Shown here one piece after another: positions 25,008 through 34,242 of a DNA stretch of 64,000 bases. The notes under the pieces were generated by a model. The model was not told the DNA's origin. It saw only the letters and a program-made list of their open reading frames with translations, and made no database searches. How positions within the stretch are numbered: the stretch's first letter is position 1; each line of letters opens with the position of its first letter. The translations under genes were made by a program, and so were the position numbers. The stretch covers positions 1,054,001-1,118,000 of the forward strand of contig NZ_JACSKC010000001.1 in the NCBI RefSeq assembly GCF_018617395.1, in the 5' to 3' direction. The stretch comes from Exiguobacterium sp. s48 (lineage in GTDB: Bacteria > Bacillota > Bacilli > Exiguobacteriales > Exiguobacteriaceae).

Positions 25008-27173
25008 ATGTCCGATTATACGTATGATCATTTCAACAATCGTGAACTTAGCTGGCTCGACTTCAATTCACGCGTTCTTGAAGAAGCGATGGACGAGCGA
25101 AACCCACTCATGGAACGCTTAAAATTTCTAGCTATCTTTAGTTCGAACCTCGATGAGTTTTATATGGTACGTGTCGGTGGATTAAAGGACGAGGTGCTCG
25201 CCGGATTCAACCGACCAGAGGACAAAACGGGATTGACGCCAAAACAACAAATCAAAGCCATTACGATGCGCGCCCAAGAACTCGTCGAGACACAATACGC
25301 GACTTACAAAAAAATCACGAAGCACCTTTCAAACCAAAATGTCCGCTTTTTGCGGACAAAGCATTTGAACAAGCAACAAATGGAATTCGTGAAAGAATAT
25401 TTTCGGACGCATGTTTTTCCTGTCTTAACTCCCATTGCGGTCGATGCCTATCGCCCATTTCCGATGCTCTTATCTAAATCATTAAATATCGCCGTTGAAA
25501 TTGCTTCAAACGGTGAAGGGAAAAAGCGACTTGCCCTCGTTCAAGTACCATCCGTACTTCCTCGTTATTTAGAACTTCCGACGGACGAAGAAGAGCATAC
25601 GGATTTAATTTTGCTTGAAGATTTGATTATTCAATTTATCGACTCCCTATTCAAAGGATTCGTGGTTGAATCGACAATGCCGTTTCGAATCACGCGCAAT
25701 GCTGACATGCCGTTTCATGAGGAAGGCAGTCGTGACGTATTGAAGCAAATTGAAAAAGAGTTAAAAAAACGCCGCTATGGTGTTGCGATCCGACTTGAAG
25801 TTCAGCAACGTTCGTTACGGAAAGAACTGTTGTTTATGCTTCAAGACGTGCTTGATTTGCATGACCGAGATATCTTCATCGTCGATGGCCCAATCGATTT
25901 GACATTCCTGTTTGGTGTTTATAGTCAAATCGGGATGGAATATGATGAAATGATCAATGAAACGCTCATTCCATTCATCCCAGAAGGTCTCGAGTCAGGA
26001 AAAGATTTATTCCAAAGTGTCGCGAAACAGGACTACCTTCTTCATCATCCGTATCACTCGTTTGATCCAATTGTCCGATTCATCGCTCAAGCGGCGAAAG
26101 ATCCGAACGTATTAGCGATTAAACAGACACTCTATCGTGTGTCTGGAGACTCTCCCATCATCAAAGCGTTGACCGATGCAGCCGAGAGTGGGAAGCAAGT
26201 GACCGTGCTCGTCGAACTGAAAGCACGGTTTGATGAAGAGAAAAACATTCAATGGGCAAAACAACTTGAAAAAGCCGGAGCCCACGTGATTTACGGTTAT
26301 AAAGAATTGAAAACACATTCTAAAATCACACTCGTCGTCCGTATATTAGAAGGCGGGGTACTGCAGCGTTTTGTCCACCTAGGGACGGGCAACTATAACG
26401 ACTCTACGGCAAAACTGTACACGGATATCGGGCTTCTTACGACCAATGAGGAACTAGCGGAAGATGCTACGAATTTTTTCAACTGGTTGTCCGGGTACGG
26501 AGAAAGACCATCTTGGCATCAGTTCGAAACTTCTCCTGACGATATGAAAGACTTTTTTCTTAATAAAATTGAAGAAGAGATCAAGTTACACGAAAAATAC
26601 GGGAATGGTCGGATTGTTGCAAAAATGAATTCAATTACGGATCGTTCCATCATCACAAAATTGTACGATGCCTCATCCGCAGGCGTGAAGATTGATTTGA
26701 TCATACGTGGTATCTGTTGCCTCCGACCTGGAATTAAAGGAGTCTCTGAAAACATTCAAGTGATCTCGATTATCGACCGATATCTCGAACACTCCCGAAT
26801 CTTCTACTTCTATCAAAATGGAAAAGAAGACTTATACTGCTCCTCGGCGGACTGGATGACTCGAAACATGAAAAAACGAATTGAAATTCTATTCCCCATC
26901 CTCAACACGTCACACAAATCGTACATCAAAGACATGCTGGCACTTCAGCTTGTCGATAATGTCAAAGCGAGAAAGCAACGGTCTGACGGTTACTATGTCT
27001 ATGTGAAGCGAGAGAACAACGCGGAAGAAATCCAGTCTCAAATTGTCATCCATCAATATACAGGTGGTCGCTGGAATAACATTCCGAGCGTGTTCGAACG
27101 AGAACCTTCGAATTGGGCAGAACGTGAAGTTTTACGATTGCGAGCAGAAAACGAGAAAATGACAGATGACTGA
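25008..27173 (+). CDS. ppk: Polyphosphate kinase 1
   Basis: Makes long-chain polyphosphate from ATP. The 721-residue protein begins with the PPK N-domain (FNNRELSWLDFNSRVLEEA). The catalytic histidine that forms the phospho-enzyme is His437 in LKTHSKITLVV, matching His435 of E. coli. FVHLGTGNYND and RGICCLRPGIKG follow in the PLD-like catalytic domains. GAGGAGG precedes the ATG, 2 bp after the ppx stop. Confidence 0.96.
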   Translation: MSDYTYDHFNNRELSWLDFNSRVLEEAMDERNPLMERLKFLAIFSSNLDEFYMVRVGGLKDEVLAGFNRPEDKTGLTPKQQIKAITMRAQELVETQYATYKKITKHLSNQNVRFLRTKHLNKQQMEFVKEYFRTHVFPVLTPIAVDAYRPFPMLLSKSLNIAVEIASNGEGKKRLALVQVPSVLPRYLELPTDEEEHTDLILLEDLIIQFIDSLFKGFVVESTMPFRITRNADMPFHEEGSRDVLKQIEKELKKRRYGVAIRLEVQQRSLRKELLFMLQDVLDLHDRDIFIVDGPIDLTFLFGVYSQIGMEYDEMINETLIPFIPEGLESGKDLFQSVAKQDYLLHHPYHSFDPIVRFIAQAAKDPNVLAIKQTLYRVSGDSPIIKALTDAAESGKQVTVLVELKARFDEEKNIQWAKQLEKAGAHVIYGYKELKTHSKITLVVRILEGGVLQRFVHLGTGNYNDSTAKLYTDIGLLTTNEELAEDATNFFNWLSGYGERPSWHQFETSPDDMKDFFLNKIEEEIKLHEKYGNGRIVAKMNSITDRSIITKLYDASSAGVKIDLIIRGICCLRPGIKGVSENIQVISIIDRYLEHSRIFYFYQNGKEDLYCSSADWMTRNMKKRIEILFPILNTSHKSYIKDMLALQLVDNVKARKQRSDGYYVYVKRENNAEEIQSQIVIHQYTGGRWNNIPSVFEREPSNWAEREVLRLRAENEKMTDD

Positions 27174-27228
27174 TGTTAGACTTCTCAAATGAAGGTAGTC
27201 ATTGTATAATAAATTCGGTTATATCATG

Positions 27229-27242
27229 ATAAAGCGCTTTCA
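27229..27242 (+). promoter_or_regulatory. cre-like site (CcpA) upstream of xapX
   Basis: ATAAAGCGCTTTCA differs from the palindromic cre core TGAAAGCGCTTTCA in two bases. It lies about 20 bp downstream of a TATAAT hexamer at 27205-27210 that could be the -10, a position typical of repression. Confidence 0.45.
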
Positions 27243-27266
27243 TTTATAGAGACGGAGGAATTTTAT

Positions 27267-27437
27267 ATGCAAGAGATTCTATTATCATTACTCGCAGGTC
27301 TGATTTGCGGTGCCATCTTCACTGCACTCAAATTACCATTACCGGCCCCACCGGTGTTACCAGGTGTCGTCGGAATCTTCGGGGTTTTCCTCGGGATGAA
27401 AGTTTATCAATTCGTGGTGGCGAACTGGCCATTCTAA
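27267..27437 (+). CDS. XapX domain small membrane protein
   Basis: A 56-residue protein. It starts MQEILLSLLAGLICGAIFTA, passes through the XapX hallmark LKLPLPAPPVLPGVVGIFG and ends with a second hydrophobic helix (about 35-52). XapX (DUF1427) proteins are tiny two-helix membrane proteins of unknown function. GGAGG is seven bases before the ATG, and a terminator begins at the stop codon, so it is a genuine single gene. Confidence 0.88.
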   Translation: MQEILLSLLAGLICGAIFTALKLPLPAPPVLPGVVGIFGVFLGMKVYQFVVANWPF

Positions 27438-27467
27438 AAAAACGATGCCTCGGGCATCGTTTTTTTA
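27434..27467. terminator. Bidirectional terminator
   Basis: A symmetrical hairpin ACGATGCC-TCG-GGCATCGT flanked by A7 and T7, serving xapX (plus) and the HNH-like gene (minus), whose stop lies at its edge. Confidence 0.95.
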
Positions 27468-28034
27468 GTCTAACGTATGAATGGCTTTATGACAGGTTGG
27501 ACATACCAAAATTTCATAATCGTCTTCTATGTGATATTCCATCAGTTTGTATGCATCGTTTCCATATCGTTCAAATAAATCGATACCGCATACCGTGCAC
27601 GTTGTTGATGTCGCATTCGGCGCAATAAGCCTTTCACGAAACAAATGCGCCTCATATGTCTCTTTCGTCCATTTAGATGACGGTACATGATAACCATCCA
27701 TCCATTTCTTCCGAATCGACTCGTAGGATTCATCTGCCCCATACATCCCCACCTGTAATAGGGGATGATGAAAATGAAGTTGAATTAAGTCTACGAGGCT
27801 ATACATCGCGACCTCTTCTTTCTCCAGACCGATCCAATACGGATCGTCGGGTCGTTCAATCCTTTCCTCTAGCAGTACTTCAGCCTCCGCCACAATACCA
27901 TGCCCTAACACTTCGATGAATGCTGTCGGTGTCGTCACCGAACCTTTCACATAAACGGGACTCTGTTCAAGAAAATATTTCGGAAAGGCGTTCCATACAT
28001 CATATCGATTTGGATCGACCTGTAGAATCGTCAT
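27465..28034 (-). CDS. HNH-like protein with degenerate active site
   Basis: A 189-residue protein of unknown function. The C-terminal 45 residues look like an HNH / McrA zinc fold: CTVCGIDLFERYG, a middle MEYHIED and VCPTCHKAIHTL. Typical enzymes have E-[VI]-H-H at the middle; here a Tyr replaces the first His, which probably removes nuclease activity while keeping the CxxC/CxxCH zinc ligands. The N-terminal 140 residues are unfamiliar. The ATG is 3 bp after the nfo stop with no clear ribosome binding site, suggesting translational coupling to nfo. Confidence 0.7.
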   Translation of the reverse strand: MTILQVDPNRYDVWNAFPKYFLEQSPVYVKGSVTTPTAFIEVLGHGIVAEAEVLLEERIERPDDPYWIGLEKEEVAMYSLVDLIQLHFHHPLLQVGMYGADESYESIRKKWMDGYHVPSSKWTKETYEAHLFRERLIAPNATSTTCTVCGIDLFERYGNDAYKLMEYHIEDDYEILVCPTCHKAIHTLD

Positions 28035-28037
28035 CGC

Positions 28038-28940
28038 TTATTGATGGGCAAGCGTGAAGCGTTCACGCCATTCAGGATCAAATTGATTCGCACGGAACAT
28101 TTCGATCTCTTGTTTGTATGGGGCGACTTTTGTTTTTTCACTAATCGGGATATAAGGCGTCTCTAAAATTTTCGGCAGATGCGCGAATGCTTCATGATGA
28201 ATAATACGATTTAGCGTATCAAATCCAATCTCTCCGTACCCGATGTTTTCATGACGGTCTTTTTTAGCACCGCGCACGTTCTTCGAATCGTTCACATGAA
28301 TGACACCGAGACGATCGAGCCCGACGATGCGATCGAATTCTTCGATGACGCCGTCTAAATTACCGACCAAATCATATCCCGCATCATGGACGTGGCACGT
28401 ATCAAAGCAAACAGACAAGCGATCGTTGTGCGTCACACCTTCAATAATAGTCGCCAGTTCCTCAAACGTCTTCCCAAGTTCACTGCCTTTCCCAGCCATC
28501 GTTTCGAGTGCGATCTTCACTTGTTCGTCTCCCGTTAACACTTCATTGAGGCCTTCGATGATTCGAGCGAGACCGACTTCTTCCCCGGCACCGACATGGG
28601 CACCTGGGTGAAGGACAACGTGTCGTGCGACTTGAAGTGCTTCAGCCCGTTTTAATTCCTGTGTTAAAAAGGACACAGCCAATTCGAATGTCTCGGGTTT
28701 TGTCGTATTACCAAGGTTAATAATATATGGAGCATGGACGACAATCTCTTCGATGTCATGTGCCGCCATATGTTTGAGTGCTGCCTCGATATTTAAGTCT
28801 TCGATTGGTTTACGTCTTGTATTTTGAGGAGCTCCTGTATATACCATCATCGTGTTTGCACCATAAGAAACAGCCTCTTCACTACCTGCAAGTAACATCT
28901 TTTTTCCGGATACCGAAACGTGTGAACCTATTTTTAACAT
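28038..28940 (-). CDS. nfo: Endonuclease IV (AP endonuclease)
   Basis: Cuts DNA at abasic sites in base excision repair. The 300-residue AP2 TIM-barrel has zinc ligands in [47 protein letters not shown] and GVIHVNDSK. Three ATG codons stand in a row; the third (28940) is best spaced from GAAGGGA and gives the standard MLKIGSHVS start. It follows cshB, as in Bacillus (yqfR-yqfS), but a terminator separates the two. Confidence 0.96.
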   Translation of the reverse strand: MLKIGSHVSVSGKKMLLAGSEEAVSYGANTMMVYTGAPQNTRRKPIEDLNIEAALKHMAAHDIEEIVVHAPYIINLGNTTKPETFELAVSFLTQELKRAEALQVARHVVLHPGAHVGAGEEVGLARIIEGLNEVLTGDEQVKIALETMAGKGSELGKTFEELATIIEGVTHNDRLSVCFDTCHVHDAGYDLVGNLDGVIEEFDRIVGLDRLGVIHVNDSKNVRGAKKDRHENIGYGEIGFDTLNRIIHHEAFAHLPKILETPYIPISEKTKVAPYKQEIEMFRANQFDPEWRERFTLAHQ

Positions 28941-28979
28941 CATCATCTTCCCTTCATTTTCTTCTCTCTTTAGTTTACA

Positions 28980-29012
28980 CAAAAAGAAGAACCGACTCCA
29001 AGAAGTCGATTC
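28980..29012 (-). terminator. Terminator of cshB
   Basis: Minus strand 9-bp stem GAATCGACT with complement (one wobble) followed by TTCTTTTT. Confidence 0.8.
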
Positions 29013-29022
29013 TCTCAAAAAA

Positions 29023-30366
29023 TTAACGTTTGTTTTTCTTACGTGCAGCTCGACGATCGGAACGTTGTTGTTGCATATGCTCACGTGAAGCCGTTTCTTT
29101 TAACTTGTACTTAAATTTCTTTTTATAGCCAGGCTTCACTTTTTTCTTCGCCTTCTTGATTTCACCGGCCATGCGACTGTGTGCCGTATGCGAGACTTTC
29201 ATCTTCCGGTCTGTTTGACGACGACGACGTGTTTTAATCGGTTGAATCGAACCGTTACGCAAATCGACGTGTGTAAATTCAAACCCACGTTCTTCGAGAC
29301 GGTTAATCGGTCCATTTTCATGGTCCTCGTATAACGTATACGCTTCACCTGACGCACCTGCACGGCCCGTACGACCGACACGATGCGTATAGAAATCAAG
29401 GTCTTTCGGGATTCCGTGGTTGATGACATGAGACACACCAGAGATATCAATTCCGCGTGCCGCCAAGTCAGTGGCAATCACGTATTGGTATTTCGCATCG
29501 TTAATATCTTTAATCGCTTGTTTGCGGCGACGTGCCTGCATATCTCCGTGCAATGTACCGACGTTAAGTCCGGCCTCACGGAACGATGCCTCTAACTCAT
29601 CCGCTTCTTGCTTCGTGTTTGTGAAGACGAGACAAACGAACGGATTGATTGCTTTCGCTATTTCGACAGTCAATTCCTTGCGATCACGGTGACGTACCGG
29701 GATGACGTGGTGCTTGATTTTTGGTGCGACACGATGCTCCGGGCTTGCTTCTGCAAAACGTGGATCATGAAGATATTTCTTCAAGAATGGTTCGAGCTTC
29801 TCAGGGATTGTTGCTGAGAAGACCATTGTTTGCAGTTTTTCCGGAAGTGCTTGCGCGATGCGATCCACTTCAGGCAGGAATCCCATATCGAGCATTTGGT
29901 CGGCTTCATCGACGACGAAATGACTCACTTTATGAGGGAATAATGCTTGTGCCTTCATCAAGTCAAGAATTCGTCCTGGCGTCCCAATGATGATTTGTGG
30001 CGGATTTTTCATCTTATCAATTTGACGTTCACGGTCTGTTCCCCCGACAATTAAACTTGATTTAATATACTCCGGGTTCTTAATCAAAATTGATTTCAAT
30101 TCTTCGTGAATTTGCCAAGCAAGTTCGCGTGTCGGTGCGACAACGATTGCCTGAACGGATTCTTCTTCTGGGTTGATCGCTTCAACGATCGGCAACAAGA
30201 ATGCGAGTGTTTTACCCGTTCCTGTTTGTGATTTTCCAATAATATCTCGACCATTTAAAGCAGCCGGAATGATCCGTGCTTGTATATCGGTCGGTTTCGT
30301 GATGCGTTTTTCTGTTAACGCATCAATCATAAACGGTAGCAATTTGAACTGTTGGAAGCTGTTCAA
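29023..30366 (-). CDS. cshB: DEAD-box RNA helicase CshB type
   Basis: An ATP-dependent RNA helicase of 447 residues. Q motif [16 protein letters not shown], Walker A SQTGTGKT, motif Ib GTPGR, DEAD box VVDEADQ, SAT motif, and C-terminal [10 protein letters not shown]. The tail after about 370 is strongly basic (Lys/Arg-rich, [14 protein letters not shown]), fitting RNA binding. The TTG at 30366 is chosen because AGGAGG sits eight bases upstream; a GTG three codons earlier overlaps it. Likely roles are cold-shock RNA remodelling and ribosome biogenesis, known for the family. Confidence 0.93.
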   Translation of the reverse strand: MNSFQQFKLLPFMIDALTEKRITKPTDIQARIIPAALNGRDIIGKSQTGTGKTLAFLLPIVEAINPEEESVQAIVVAPTRELAWQIHEELKSILIKNPEYIKSSLIVGGTDRERQIDKMKNPPQIIIGTPGRILDLMKAQALFPHKVSHFVVDEADQMLDMGFLPEVDRIAQALPEKLQTMVFSATIPEKLEPFLKKYLHDPRFAEASPEHRVAPKIKHHVIPVRHRDRKELTVEIAKAINPFVCLVFTNTKQEADELEASFREAGLNVGTLHGDMQARRRKQAIKDINDAKYQYVIATDLAARGIDISGVSHVINHGIPKDLDFYTHRVGRTGRAGASGEAYTLYEDHENGPINRLEERGFEFTHVDLRNGSIQPIKTRRRRQTDRKMKVSHTAHSRMAGEIKKAKKKVKPGYKKKFKYKLKETASREHMQQQRSDRRAARKKNKR

Positions 30367-30427
30367 TCGATACACCTCCTGTTTCTTTCCACTTTTCCTA
30401 GCATAGCGGAATCAAATCATTTGTCAA

Positions 30428-31366
30428 TCAATCTTTTGCCACACCTTCATATAAATAACTCGATGAATAGTAGTGTTTGGCAATTTTCTTTCCATTTAAA
30501 TGCTGTTCGAGCGCCTTGAAGCCGACTTCCATCATCTCGTTCGGTGACTGAACGACGGTCGCATTCACTTTCCCGTTTTGAATGAGCGGATAAATGTCTG
30601 AAACCCCATCAACCGACACAATCGTTTTATCTGTTAGACCATGGCTTTCTAAAGCGCGAACGACGCCGAACGTATTATCATCATTATGCGAAAACACCGC
30701 ATCAAATGGAATCTTCTCTTCTAACCAACGTGACATTTCAATCTCTGCTTGAAACGTATCATAATTCCCGGTAATCGACGCGATAATTTGAAAGTCCTCT
30801 GCATGTTCTTTCTCATACTCTCGGATCCCTAAACTACGGTCCATAGTGGAACGAACTTTTGGGGTCCCACTCACTTCTACTACACGAATTGGTCGATCTA
30901 GGTTTTTATATTTTGCGGCAATCTGTTCGGCTGCCATCCGTCCGATATCCACATTGTCCGATACGACCGATGTCAGGACACTCGGATGATCAATCATGCG
31001 ATCAATCGCAATGATTGGAATGTTTTTACTTTTCGCACGTTCCAATGATGGTTGGATGAACGTATCATCGAGTGTCGTTAAAAAAATTGCCTCGACCCCA
31101 CGGTCAATCAATGAATCTAGTTTCTCCTTCTCTAAGACGCGAGAATCTTCACTCGTTGTCGGAATCGGGATAAATCCCTTTTGGTTGGCAGTGTGCACGA
31201 ACGAATCTAATAGTTTGTTGGCATGTTCGTGTTTATCACTAACGAACACAAAGCCCACTTCTTTTTCGGTAGCTTTTTGCTCAGGGAGTTGAATCGATGT
31301 GATGAGAAGAATCGTCATCGCCCAAACGATCGGCAACCAGAGCCAATAATGTTTGAGTCCTTTCAT
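30428..31366 (-). CDS. Membrane-anchored sugar-type periplasmic binding protein
   Basis: A 312-residue type 1 periplasmic binding protein (RbsB / Peripla_BP_4 class). Residues 8-26 form a membrane helix; no lipobox cysteine follows, so it is probably an uncleaved anchor. The ligand domain has VGFVFVSDKHEH, PIIAIDRMID, SHNDDNTFGVVRAL and SVDGVSD, all typical of sugar binders. There is no ABC permease or ATPase nearby. Its ATG overlaps the stop of the sensor kinase by 4 bp, so the two are translated together and probably form one sensory unit. Ligand unknown. Confidence 0.88.
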   Translation of the reverse strand: MKGLKHYWLWLPIVWAMTILLITSIQLPEQKATEKEVGFVFVSDKHEHANKLLDSFVHTANQKGFIPIPTTSEDSRVLEKEKLDSLIDRGVEAIFLTTLDDTFIQPSLERAKSKNIPIIAIDRMIDHPSVLTSVVSDNVDIGRMAAEQIAAKYKNLDRPIRVVEVSGTPKVRSTMDRSLGIREYEKEHAEDFQIIASITGNYDTFQAEIEMSRWLEEKIPFDAVFSHNDDNTFGVVRALESHGLTDKTIVSVDGVSDIYPLIQNGKVNATVVQSPNEMMEVGFKALEQHLNGKKIAKHYYSSSYLYEGVAKD

Positions 31367-33126
31367 GACGGGTGTCTCCTTGGAATCTTGATTAAGATGG
31401 CGGTACCTTTACCTAACACACTATCAATTTCCATCGCACCGTTCACACTCTTCAAATACTCTTGGATCATGTAAATACCAAGACCATTGCCTTTCTCTTT
31501 TGTCGTTTTAAATGCAGAACCGATTGTTTCAAGTTGATTCTCACTCATCCCGATTCCATTGTCTTCTATTAGGAAACGATATTCCTGTTCGGTAAAGAGG
31601 ACGGTGACGACTACACTTCCCTCTGCACCTTTTGATTCGACCGCATCGACCGCATTTTTAAACAGATTGTAGATAATTTGAACGAGCATATCAAACGATG
31701 CATAAAATGCTGGCATGTCGTTCGGTACAAGTAATTCCCATTTCGTCGGACGTTTATAACATTCCGCATCCATTAAAAATTCAAGTCGCTTCGTGAACTC
31801 TATCATGTCAATCCATGTTTCATATTTTCCGGCCTGATCGGGTTTAGCGAGCGTCAACATGGTCGTAATCAAATCGTTTGCCCGCTCCAACTCTTTGATG
31901 GCAACCTTCACCATCTCTTCATCACTCTGCCCTGCTCGTACCATTTGTAACGTGATGTGTACGGGTGTAAGCGGGTTACGAATTTCATGAGCGATCCCCG
32001 CGGCCAACTGTCCGAGAGAGGCTAACTTTTCTTGGTGCAAAATCAGCTGTTGTTGACTTAGTTGTTCACGTCGTGACGTCTCCATTCGCTGGGCATAATC
32101 ATTATACGTGTCGAGTAACGTTTCCACTTCTTTTGAACCCGTTCGTTCTAACGAAATGGTGCCGAGTGACTGTTGCTTTTTGATTTGGTTGACCAACTCG
32201 ACAAGCGGACTCGTCAACGTACGAGACAACAACAGTCCTACTAGGATACTTAAAAAAAACGTAACGAGGGCAATCATCAGGTACTGCCAACGTGTATCAT
32301 ATACCGTCTCATACACCGAGTCGTTCTGATGCTTAGCGAGCATGCTCCATCCGCTCACTCGAGCATCGGGTTCATACATTAACGTGTCTTCATCCGTACT
32401 CAAAATCGTTCGTGAACTTCTACCTAACACGTTATCAATGACTTCTCGTGACACACGGCGTTCTGCATCCGTGACCAAGTTAAAGGAAGTCGTCAACACT
32501 TCACCTTGTTCGTCTAATAAGTAAAGAATCATATCATCATTCGCTGACTCTAATGATCTGCGATACAAGTCGGAGTTTAAGACGCTGACACTCCCACCGA
32601 ATATCCCGATTGGTTGATTGTTTTCAATGACGGGAACGTATAAAAAGGTCCCCATATCTCCACTGATCATCACGGGATCACTCATATATAACTCTTTTCC
32701 ACTGGCGGTTAACACTTCTTTAAACTTTGAATCCCGCTTGATCGCATAGGAAGGAACCTGTCGTTCCGAATACCATTTGAACGAATCTTGTTTCAAATCA
32801 TAATAGAAAATGGATGTGAAGCTTGTCCGCTGATTCAAATATCCTGTTTTGATGCGTTCTTCAATCAATGACTCATTTCCGACGTAAGCACCCAGATAAA
32901 CCAAATCTTCATACAGTTTTCCAAGTCGAGATTCGACATTTTCAATACTGTCGTCGATTGCGTAATCAAATTGCTCTTTTGCCAACTCTTCTGCTCGAGA
33001 CACCGTGACGCGGTCAGCAGAAAAGGCAAGCGACGAAATGACGAGTGCTAAAATGATGATGATAATAAATGTGATTTGGAAAAAGTATGATTTTTTCAGT
33101 TCACGTATTGATTTCATGTGACTCAC
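31363..33126 (-). CDS. Orphan sensor histidine kinase with dCache-like sensor
   Basis: A 587-residue membrane kinase. Helix 1 lies at about 15-36; an extracellular domain of about 240 residues (Cache-like, FYYDLKQDSFKWYS, PVIENNQPIGIFGGSVS) follows; helix 2 lies at about 280-300; then a HAMP-like linker, HisKA with the phospho-His in AAGIAHEIRNPLTP, and HATPase with N box NLFKNAVDAVE, G1 EDNGIGM and G2 KGNGLGIY. No response regulator is adjacent. The HisKA sequence resembles the sporulation-kinase class. The start is GTG at 33126, six bases after GGAGG. Confidence 0.9.
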   Translation of the reverse strand: MSHMKSIRELKKSYFFQITFIIIIILALVISSLAFSADRVTVSRAEELAKEQFDYAIDDSIENVESRLGKLYEDLVYLGAYVGNESLIEERIKTGYLNQRTSFTSIFYYDLKQDSFKWYSERQVPSYAIKRDSKFKEVLTASGKELYMSDPVMISGDMGTFLYVPVIENNQPIGIFGGSVSVLNSDLYRRSLESANDDMILYLLDEQGEVLTTSFNLVTDAERRVSREVIDNVLGRSSRTILSTDEDTLMYEPDARVSGWSMLAKHQNDSVYETVYDTRWQYLMIALVTFFLSILVGLLLSRTLTSPLVELVNQIKKQQSLGTISLERTGSKEVETLLDTYNDYAQRMETSRREQLSQQQLILHQEKLASLGQLAAGIAHEIRNPLTPVHITLQMVRAGQSDEEMVKVAIKELERANDLITTMLTLAKPDQAGKYETWIDMIEFTKRLEFLMDAECYKRPTKWELLVPNDMPAFYASFDMLVQIIYNLFKNAVDAVESKGAEGSVVVTVLFTEQEYRFLIEDNGIGMSENQLETIGSAFKTTKEKGNGLGIYMIQEYLKSVNGAMEIDSVLGKGTAILIKIPRRHPS

Positions 33127-33151
33127 GGCGTCCCTCCTCTCTAACCTAAAA

Positions 33152-33160
33152 ATTATAGCA
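33152..33160 (-). promoter_or_regulatory. Extended -10 promoter of the kinase operon
   Basis: Minus strand TGCTATAAT, a perfect extended -10, about 25 bp before the GTG. No good -35 is seen. Confidence 0.5.
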
Positions 33161-33246
33161 TGAATACACGCAAATCTTTTCGTATTTTCGAAACAATGTT
33201 AGACTAATATGTATGAAAGCACTTCGAAAGGAGCCTTCGTCTTCAT

Positions 33247-34200
33247 ATGAAAGTTAAAAAAATTAGTCCTCGCGGATATTGTTATGGTGTCGTCGATGCC
33301 ATGAAACTTGCAAATGAGGCAGTCGCAAATCCAGATTTGCCACGCCCGATTCATATACTTGGAATGATTGTCCACAACCGTCACGTTACGCAGGCGTTTG
33401 AGGATCTTGGTGTCAAAACTGTGGATGGAGAAGATCGCATGCAAGCGCTCGAAACGATCGACCGTGGAACGGTCGTCTTCACGGCACACGGAATCTCACC
33501 ACTCGTTCGGAAACGGGCGATTGAAAAAGGATTAACGATTGTCGATGCGTCTTGTCCAGATGTACTTGTGACTCACGATTTAATTCGTGAAAAAACGGCA
33601 GAAGGATATGATGTCATCTATATCGGAAAACATGGGCATCCTGAGCCTGAAGGGGCGATCGGGGTTGCACCGGACCACGTCCATTTAATTCAATACGAAC
33701 ACGAAATCGACCAATTGCCGAGCCGGTTGTTTGACCGGAAAATTCTCGTGACGAACCAGACGACGATGAGTCAATGGGACGTCTCCGCATTGATTGAAAC
33801 GATTCAGGCTCGTTACCCACACGTGGAAGTGCATAATGAAATCTGTAATGCGACACAGGTCCGACAAGAAGCTGTCGCTGAACAAGCAGGCGACTGCGAA
33901 TTGTTGATCGTCGTCGGCGACCCTAAATCAAACAACTCGAATCGCCTGGCACAAGTCTCAAAAGAGATTGCCGGAACGAATGCATATCGCATCGGTGACT
34001 TGAGCGAGCTCGACTTGAACTGGCTCGAAGGTGTAGAGACTGTTGCCGTGACATCCGGTGCATCCACACCAACTCCGATCACGAAAAAAGTCATCGACTT
34101 CTTGTCACAGTATGACCCGAATGATTTGAGTACTCACGATAAAACACCGTTCCTTGAACTTCGGAGCATCTTGCCGAAAGTAAAAGCATTGCGTAAGTGA
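33247..34200 (+). CDS. ispH: 4-hydroxy-3-methylbut-2-enyl diphosphate reductase IspH
   Basis: The last MEP pathway enzyme; it reduces HMBPP to IPP and DMAPP at a 4Fe-4S cluster. It has 317 residues with the three cluster cysteines at 12 (GYCYGV), 103 (DASCPDV) and 200 (NEICNAT), and family motifs [11 protein letters not shown] and SGASTP. AAAGGAG is about 13 bases before the ATG, rather long spacing. It is one of few plus-strand genes here and is monocistronic with its own terminator. Confidence 0.96.
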   Translation: MKVKKISPRGYCYGVVDAMKLANEAVANPDLPRPIHILGMIVHNRHVTQAFEDLGVKTVDGEDRMQALETIDRGTVVFTAHGISPLVRKRAIEKGLTIVDASCPDVLVTHDLIREKTAEGYDVIYIGKHGHPEPEGAIGVAPDHVHLIQYEHEIDQLPSRLFDRKILVTNQTTMSQWDVSALIETIQARYPHVEVHNEICNATQVRQEAVAEQAGDCELLIVVGDPKSNNSNRLAQVSKEIAGTNAYRIGDLSELDLNWLEGVETVAVTSGASTPTPITKKVIDFLSQYDPNDLSTHDKTPFLELRSILPKVKALRK

Positions 34201-34204
34201 AGCA

Positions 34205-34237
34205 ATCCCCCATTCTCTTAGAGGATGGGGGATTTTT
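34205..34237 (+). terminator. Terminator of ispH
   Basis: ATCCCCCAT stem, 11-nt loop, complement, then TTTTT on the plus strand. Confidence 0.9.
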
Positions 34238-34242
34238 ACGTG

